A stretch of 64,000 bases of DNA from Halomonas sp. YLGW01. Its GTDB lineage: Bacteria; Pseudomonadota; Gammaproteobacteria; Pseudomonadales; Halomonadaceae. Shown piece by piece: positions 63,306-64,000 of this stretch. The notes beneath the pieces were generated by a model. The model searched no databases and was not told the DNA's origin. It was given only the letters and a program-made list of their open reading frames with translations. Where the stretch lies: contig NZ_CP062005.1 of NCBI RefSeq assembly GCF_014840935.1, positions 1,178,001 to 1,242,000 of the forward strand, in the 5' to 3' direction. The translations under genes were made by a program, and so were the position numbers. Position 1 is the stretch's first letter. The number at the start of each line of letters is the position of its first letter.

Positions 63306-64000
63306 ATGAGCTCAGTCCAACCGCCATCTCCGCGGGTCACCGATAGCCAGCCCTCGACCCTCGAGGGCTGGCTCGAGCGCCTCGAGCAGCAGCATCCGGT
63401 CAGCATCGACCTTGGCCTCGAACGAGTGGCCAGGGTCGCATCACGCCTGGGGCTCGGCCCCGGAGGGGAAGAAGGTCAGCTGGCTGGCCGGGTCATTACC
63501 GTCGCCGGCACCAATGGCAAGGGCTCCACGGTGGCCATGCTCGAGGCCCTGGCACTCGCCCACGGGCTTAAGACCGCCACCTATACCTCGCCGCATCTGC
63601 TGCGCTACAACGAGCGCCTGCGCTTCGACGGCGAGGAGTCAAGCGACGCGACCCTGATCGAAGGCTTTGCCCGCGTCGAGGCGGCTCGTCTCGAGGGGGA
63701 GCCGGTCAGCCTGACCTACTTCGAGGCCGGCACCCTGGCCGGGCTCTGGGCCATCGCCCGGCACCGCCCGGATATCGCCATCCTCGAGGTGGGGCTGGGT
63801 GGGCGGCTGGATGCCGTCAACGTCATCGACGCCGATGTGGGGGTCGTGACCACCGTTGCACAGGATCATGCCGCCTTCCTGGGCACCGACCTCGAGGGGA
63901 TCGGCCGCGAGAAGGCCGGCATCCTGCGTGCCGGACGCCCAGCGGTGCTGGGCAGCGCGGCATTGCCGGCAAGCGTGCATGAGGTGGCTACCAGCCTGGG
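63306..64000 (+). CDS. folC: Folylpolyglutamate/dihydrofolate synthase, N-terminal part
   Basis: The frame is open from ATG 63306 to the right edge (232 codons). VITVAGTNGKGSTVAMLEAL is the P-loop of the Mur-ligase-like family; TYTSPHLLRYNERLRFDG and ILEVGLGGRLDAVNVIDADV match FolC, and TVAQDHAAFLG follows. Adds glutamates to folates. Starts 11 bp after accD. The C-terminal half is outside the window. Confidence 0.95.
   Translation, partial: MSSVQPPSPRVTDSQPSTLEGWLERLEQQHPVSIDLGLERVARVASRLGLGPGGEEGQLAGRVITVAGTNGKGSTVAMLEALALAHGLKTATYTSPHLLRYNERLRFDGEESSDATLIEGFARVEAARLEGEPVSLTYFEAGTLAGLWAIARHRPDIAILEVGLGGRLDAVNVIDADVGVVTTVAQDHAAFLGTDLEGIGREKAGILRAGRPAVLGSAALPASVHEVATSL

Overview
The window is GC-rich, almost fully coding bacterial chromosome from a gammaproteobacterium, most likely a halophilic or marine member of the Halomonas group. 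The evidence is gene order. recO-pdxJ-acpS-(barA/gacS)-cysM-rlmD-relA-mazG, asd-fimV-truA-trpFBA-accD-folC and holA-lptE-leuS-ybeL are all Pseudomonas/Halomonas-type arrangements, and the window also carries a betaine-type ABC importer. I see no rRNA, tRNA, CRISPR array, insertion sequence or prophage.

Layout. 1-9.9 kb: housekeeping block with vitamin B6 (pdxJ), acyl-carrier-protein activation (acpS), the global sensor kinase barA/gacS on the other strand, cysteine synthesis (cysM), rRNA methylation (rlmD), stringent response (relA) and mazG. 10-16.6 kb: ppc, then the fadBA beta-oxidation operon. 16.6-22.6 kb: a small flavoprotein, a DUF488 protein and a LysR regulator on the minus strand. 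The LysR gene is divergent from a three-gene catabolic cluster: an Fe(II)/2-oxoglutarate dioxygenase, an M24-family enzyme resembling the DMSP lyase DddP but lacking its catalytic Asp, and a methylmalonate/malonate-semialdehyde dehydrogenase. This cluster is the best candidate for an undescribed pathway. 22.7-31.8 kb: accessory singletons (TVP38-type membrane protein, MAPEG protein, a VOC gene broken by an in-frame stop, a secreted propeller-like protein, YbhB, thioredoxin-like, NDUFA9-like SDR, FrnE/DsbA-like, YrbL-like, GNAT), with simple repeats between some of them.

31.9-38.1 kb: an AMP-phosphorylase/thymidine-phosphorylase-like gene overlapping a PRPP-synthetase-like gene; YjbQ; a PA2778/PA2779-type pair (lipoprotein cysteine peptidase with TPRs plus a small membrane protein); an HPP-family membrane protein; a nitrilase-family hydrolase. 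38.3-42.9 kb: a five-gene OpuC/OsmU-type compatible-solute importer with two tandem-duplicated binding proteins. 43.4-48.3 kb: holA, lptE, leuS, ybeL. 48.3-54.4 kb: an uncharacterised ion-transporter-like protein, a LysR regulator divergent from leuCD, then leuB after a hairpin-rich gap. 54.5-64 kb: asd, fimV, truA, trpF, trpB, trpA, accD and the start of folC, which runs off the window. recO is cut by the left edge.
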